A stretch of 64,000 nt of DNA from Pelodera strongyloides (Eukaryota > Nematoda > Chromadorea > Rhabditida > Rhabditidae). Under the pieces are notes generated by a model. That model had not been told where the DNA came from, did not search any database, and was given only the letters and a program-made list of their open reading frames with translations. A program made the position numbers and the translations under genes. The first letter of the stretch is position 1, and each line of letters begins with the position of its first letter. Positions 59,401 through 64,000 of the stretch are shown here, one piece after another. Location of the stretch: positions 1-64,000 of the forward strand of contig JAANDG010000431.1 in assembly GCA_036852015.1 (NCBI GenBank), read 5' to 3'.

Positions 59401-61762
59401 AATCCTTTGTGTGGGAATCGAATCCATAAATTGAAACACTTTTTTTTAATACATCGAAAATCGAAAAATTTATTCATTTCTCTGATTTCGCACTGCGACA
59501 TGGATCGCTCCAGAGAGAAAACCATCGTCACAATGTAATGCAGAATTGGATAGCAAGCAAGGCATTAATCCAATCAAGAATCAAGAGTACTTGTACTTGT
59601 ACGTTCATCAAGTTTGGATTAAACATACATAGTTTACCAAAAAGTCAACTTTCTCGAAAAAAAAAGTACCTTGACGAACCAGCAGCCAATTGATTACATG
59701 CATTCGCCATCAGGAGGGCTATTGTAGGTCGGAAGAGCTTGCCACCCTGAAATCACCGTAATCAGCCCGAACGATATCAGAAAGATACAACAGATAAAGA
59801 TATCATTAACAGCATCTTATTATATAAAGGAGAAGAGTTTACTTTTTTGTTTGAAGCCGCGTGTGAACGCAACGAAATCCTTTCATAAAGAAAATTTTCT
59901 ATTCAGGGCGCGTTCGGGTTGCTCTTTCCGAAAGAGAAAGAGGCAAAAACCCCGTTCGGGTTGGACCTTTCCGAAAGGATTTAATGCTTTGTGAAAGTGA
60001 AAAGTACAGTACACACTTTCCGTGAACACGCAGGGGTTTTCGTTTTAAGACTTGAATCGATTTAATTGTGCACTGTGCATTTCCTTCCGGTCTTGTGCAC
60101 GTACTGCCATGTGCCTGCGGGCAGGTCGGCGGTCGGGAAAAAATATAATGCCGAAATTGTGCACAAGTGCGCAGACCGTGCACATTCAAATAAAAAATAA
60201 AACCCCTGCGTGTTCACGGAAAGTGTGTACTGTACTTTTCACTTTCACAAAGCATTAAATCCTTTCGGAAAGGTCCAACCCGAACGGGGTTTTTGCCTCT
60301 TTCTCTTTCGGAAAGAGCAACCCGAACGCGCCCTCACAATCGAATGAGAACATACAAAATCTTTGCCGCTGGCGGGATTCGAACCCACAGCAGCACACAA
60401 TCTCTCGCTTCACAGTCCAACGCTCTACCTGCTGAGCTATGCTAGCTTATCACAAGGATAATCCTCTGCCCTACATACAGCACCTTCAATAGCAAATTTG
60501 CATGGTAGCATTAGTCGAGTGGTGATCCAAACTGATTATTATACGTTTCCACAATCAGAGACGTGTGAATGTGTGGGAGCAGAAAGAGACGAGAGTTAAC
60601 TTTTTAAATTGTAGCAATCCTTTTTTTAAATAGGGAAACAATCGGCCGAAGTCCGATTCCTCCAGTCGGAGAAGAGCCCGTAGGGCTCTTCGAACGGCTG
60701 GTAAGCATATAAAGGACCACATAGTATAACACACTTTGCGGGTGCGTATGAACCACATGAATGTGAGATAAATAAGGACGAGGCTAGACTGAATGTTTAA
60801 ATGATATAACCGAATAAAATAATGGGTATATGCAAGAAACCGTACCTGTGTAAAGTAATACTTGGCCATCGCCGCCAAGTTCGCATGAAAATCGCTGGTA
60901 TTCGGCAAGGTCGCGGCAACCGTCTGCGAGTTCTCGCTGTGCACAAACTGATCGGCTATCTCAAGCTGAAGTAAAATAATTGAAGGATACATACAAAATC
61001 TGCACATTTTAAGCTTCATAATCTTTGAAAAAAAAAATTGGCGCAGGGCGGCAGGGCTGCCATAAAGTCCCTTGTATTATTTGCATTCACTTTGGCATAT
61101 ATTTTAAGCCTCCTACATCAAACCCCGCTGGATGAAACAGCACCTTCAAAGGTGTGAAAATCGGTTGTTATTATACAAGTATAACAAAACACTTACCTGA
61201 AGAAGAACTATGCTAATATTCCATCGAGAATTCTTTGCCTAGGAGCTTATTTATATTTTTATAAGAACCCAACTCCCTTCCGCCACTTCCCCCGTTAATC
61301 TGAACCTTTCCATCTCTCTTTGCGTCCGTAATACAAAAATCGCACCTGAATCTTCTGAAGACTCTCCTTGACGAAGTCCGGAATTGCTGGCGAACGTTTC
61401 TGCACGGCAGGTTCGGAACACGCTGGAGCCGATGCACATGTTCTGAAATGTCGAAATATTTGCACGGTTGTAAGATAGCAACGCGGAACTCGGTTGGCGC
61501 GCAGAAAAAAATGGTTCGCCTACACTCGTCCCGCACTTCGCCCAGTCTTTGCCAGAATCTTGCCAGATATACCCGGCGAAAGGGCGGCGCACCGACAGGA
61601 CTGTGAACAAAAAAAAGGGTGCGCGGCGCCTTCGCCCAATTTTAGCGAAATGTTAGTTAATGCAGTCCCAGATTAGACGACGTGCGCGGCGAGATGAAGG
61701 CGAATTATTTTTTCGTCGTGCACCAACCGGAACCGAGGTGCGTCACTTACATGTACTCTCAT
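56439..61762 (-). CDS. coq-1: Long-chain polyprenyl diphosphate synthase (COQ1/PDSS1)
   Basis: Makes the isoprenoid side chain of ubiquinone from isopentenyl and allylic diphosphates in mitochondria. Minus-strand exons in order: 61762-61751, 61600-61524, 61442-61346, 60965-60846, 59746-59670, 59359-59200, 58863-58753, 58108-57970, 57498-57358, 57031-56850, 56519-56439. Phases join to 398 residues, the usual family length. Seen: a basic, acid-poor N-terminus that fits a mitochondrial presequence; [20 protein letters not shown]; first Asp-rich motif [15 protein letters not shown] (about 156-169); [22 protein letters not shown]; second motif [11 protein letters not shown] (about 285-295); [20 protein letters not shown]. 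The exon at 58108 is chosen over 58120 because it gives EDLVLGEFMQ, matching EDLVRGEF of animal PDSS1. The first two exons are the least certain. Confidence 0.92.
59905..60334. mobile_element. R8 foldback element, long near-perfect hairpin
   Basis: AGGGCGCGTTCGGGTTGCTC and complement. Arms of about 150 bases pair almost without mismatch (AACCCCGTTCGGGTTGGACC; GTACAGTACACACTTTCCGT). Lies in a coq-1 intron. Confidence 0.9.
60365..60447 (-). repeat. tRNA-like sequence in a coq-1 intron
   Basis: Minus strand: TAGCTCAGCAGGTAGAGC (D-arm, A-box), CTGTGAA anticodon-like loop (GTG), and GTGGGTTCGAATCCCGC (T-arm, B-box). The anticodon stem and most of the acceptor stem do not pair, and the variable region is long. 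A His-tRNA-derived pseudogene or SINE head fits best. Confidence 0.5.
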
Positions 61763-62077
61763 TTTTAAGAGGTCTCTGATGTTAATTATGCATACGCGAC
61801 TCGCACTAGAGCTTTCTCATGTAGCTTAGCACACATCACAGTCTCAATAAGGGTTATCTCGTGTGACACAGAATCTATCCTTCGAAAGTACGTACGTCGT
61901 ACGAACGCGTAAGGGCATAATAAACCTACAGTACTAAAAAACGACCATATACATAATCAAAACGGTGTGATCCTAGAACCTATCCCTCATTAATAAAAAT
62001 AACGAGCACAGCTAGGAAAAAAGTTTTACAAAGTCAATACTATTGTTCGACTTCAATAAACAAGCATCCCACCTTAC
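61763..62077. other. Upstream of coq-1 start
   Basis: Expected promoter or 5' UTR region of coq-1. No specific element can be supported. Confidence 0.35.
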
Positions 62078-62232
62078 AGCCAATTGGTGTGATGTGCGAA
62101 GGGCGCGCCCGCCTCTCCCGCGCAAGGCTGCGCCCACGACAACGCACGACATGGGCATCTCTTGTTAGACGCCAAGTGTGACAACGTCTGACACAGAGGG
62201 CTAGCCACACACCCACCAACGGCAATGATACC
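62078..62232 (-). other. Exon-like segment, possible alternative 5' exon of coq-1
   Basis: On the minus strand CTATTTACAG precedes a 155-base open GC-rich block followed by the donor GTAAGG. It ends in phase 2, which would join in frame to the coq-1 exon at 61442. The open frame extends upstream to an ATG (MSVSYLQGIIAVGG...). A second frame is also open, so chance in GC-rich DNA is a real alternative. Confidence 0.3.
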
Positions 62233-63872
62233 CTGTAAATAGCTCACACTCATATAATCAAAACAACATATCAAAGAAAGTAATGAAACTATGTTTAACG
62301 GGGAAAATACGTAAGGACAGAGGATAGACAGAAAACCCACAGCAACAAAATAAATAAACAAAATCACAAATAATTTTCGAAGATGGTTATGATAAAAGTC
62401 CTAATAAAACTCCCAATCGAAAACCTGTCCCCGAAAAACATCAATACGAAAAGATCTTCATAGTTTGGCGCTTGCCGCACAAAACTGTGCTTTGCAAAAA
62501 GGAGAGCGATTTTGATCTGACAGACAGTGTACAAAATGAGAAGGCGCAGAGAAGTCAAAATGTCTTTTTCACTTATCTAAATGACCGCAACATTTCCGCA
62601 CGCACCCTTCTGTTTTATAAAAAAGCAAACCCCCTTTAAAATTTAAGTTGTTCCAAATTTATGTCACCAATTATGTACATTCTCACAAATAAACAATTGG
62701 AACAACTTTTTTATTTATTAGCGTTCGATACTAGCTCCGTACTACAGTACATAATCACACCACAGTATCATAATGCATACTACAACCTACAACACATTCA
62801 AAAATTAACTCATTTCAGATAAAGCCGATGGATAAAGCAAACCATCCACATACAATCAAACGAAAACAAATTCTCCAGTTCATATGAAAGAAAAAAACTT
62901 TATTATTAGAAGAGCAATACCACAATGAAATACAATACAAAAACAAATGACATGGATCACAGACTGGTTTAGGTCAGACCTAAGAAACACACAGAGAAAC
63001 AACTTTTCAATACATAAAATAGAAATTCGATCATTCATTATTGGGACCTGCGCACTATATATACTGCGTAAGCGCCAGAGAGGAAACTACTGAAAAAAAA
63101 ATGCCTTACAAATTTTCCTCATTTGCAATGCACAAACTAGTTAGTAGTTCCTCACAGCCCGTCCTTATACTCAATAAATAAAAATAAAATACCACACCAA
63201 ATCCCTAAAACATGACCAAAACTGGTGCTTGCAACTTACCTAACAATAAGTTAAAGGTAGGCATACAAGCATCTCAGCCATGAAATCAACAATACACCAT
63301 CGGAATACTAACTGAGAATAAGATACAAAAATGACTAAAAGCAAAGACAGGGACTAGTACGGATGGAAATACATAAAGCAAATCATTGATGATCGAAATT
63401 AAAACGAGGAAAAAAAAGTCCCGGAGTTAGGCTATTAAAACACAACGAGTAGTAAAACGGTCTCTCGGAATAAAGTACATGAGTGAGGCTCATAGTCTCA
63501 AATCCGCAACCAAAGGCCGTATACACAACAGAGAACGCTTTTACCAACATTTACGTGCGAAGTTTGAACATCTAGGTTTGTTCGAAGTTCGAGTACTTCG
63601 TTGCGCACGGAAGATACGTGGATGACGGAAATGTTAGTCAAAACAGGCTCAAGGCTATGAGACAGAGGACTTACAAAAATTCGATACCCAGAAAAGGTAG
63701 GAAAGTATAGTCGAGGCAAATTAGACGGCATAACTATATGCATACAAGAGCCCTCTTCTCCCTCCCACTAGAAAAAGAAAAAATACTAGAAAAGGCAATC
63801 ACGCTCCAGTACATACAATAATTATTAGGGCGAATAGAAATCAATAACTGTCTTGCAATACCAGATTGTAAA
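62233..63872. other. AT-rich intergenic or 3' UTR region
   Basis: No exon recognised. Part of it should be the 3' UTR of the minus-strand gene whose stop is at 63873. TTTATT (AATAAA on the minus strand) occurs near 62710 and 62900. Confidence 0.4.
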
Positions 63873-63965
63873 TTACAACTCATCCTTATCTAGTATCGTA
63901 TATCTGTTGTGTGAAGGCTTCAGCTTTTCGAACACACTCGGAGGAGGCTGGGTGTCCGCAACAGG
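63873..63965 (-). CDS. Last exon of a gene continuing past the window, C-terminus KDEL
   Basis: After a TTTTAG acceptor (63967-63966) the minus strand reads PVADTQPPPSVFEKLKPSHN then RYTILDKDEL and TAA: 31 codons, phase 0. The protein is not recognised. A C-terminal KDEL is the classical ER-retrieval signal of soluble lumenal proteins. Here it follows a Pro-rich, charged stretch that could equally be a cytoplasmic tail, in which case KDEL would be fortuitous. Confidence 0.55.
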   Translation of the reverse strand, partial: PVADTQPPPSVFEKLKPSHNRYTILDKDEL

Positions 63966-64000
63966 CTAAAACAATCAACATATATAAATATCCGACAACT

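Noticed and set aside
60365..60447. Functional tRNA gene (His anticodon)
   Set aside because: D-arm and T-arm are good, but the anticodon and acceptor stems do not pair.

Overview
This is a stretch of metazoan nuclear DNA, most likely from a nematode. Genes are split by many small introns with GT donors and very uniform TTTCAG/TTTTAG/TTCCAG acceptors. There are short TTAGGC (nematode telomere unit) runs, and the closest gene matches I recognise are nematode or animal genes. No bacterial, viral or CRISPR features are visible. No database could be searched. Gene models were built by joining open exons across GT/AG sites so that reading phase is kept and family motifs line up.

Layout, left to right: (i) 1-5.1 kb, intergenic, filled with short foldback transposons. 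(ii) 5144-10205 (+), a ten-exon rhodopsin-class neuropeptide receptor resembling orexin/allatotropin receptors. (iii) 10.4-13.7 kb, intergenic with foldback elements and a tRNA-derived SINE. (iv) about 14.36-22.37 kb (+), an unrecognised 13-exon gene with a Ser/Thr-rich N-terminal part; its 5' end is unresolved. (v) 24121-26785 and 26808-30985 (+), two tandem four-transmembrane genes resembling LAPTM4 lysosomal membrane proteins, with only 22 bases between the modelled stop and the next start. (vi) 31-40.7 kb, gene-poor, with repeats, a LINE relic and one decayed coding-like segment. (vii) 40688-43887 (+), a nine-exon vasopressin/oxytocin (nematocin) type receptor. (viii) 43.9-56.4 kb, gene-poor and repeat-rich, with a hammerhead-like motif, a 1.1 kb inverted repeat, triplicated exon-like units and a 49-base C run. 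(ix) 56439-61762 (-), an 11-exon long-chain polyprenyl diphosphate synthase (coq-1) of ubiquinone synthesis. (x) 63873-63965 (-), the last exon of a further gene that ends in KDEL.

The genes do not form one pathway: two neuropeptide receptors, two endo-lysosomal membrane proteins, one mitochondrial quinone enzyme and unknowns. The dominant non-genic feature is a dense set of small inverted-repeat elements, called R1 to R11 here, nearly all in introns or between genes. Several start with TTTAAA and are chained end to end, sharing that hexamer. One of these elements supplies the stop codon of the first receptor.
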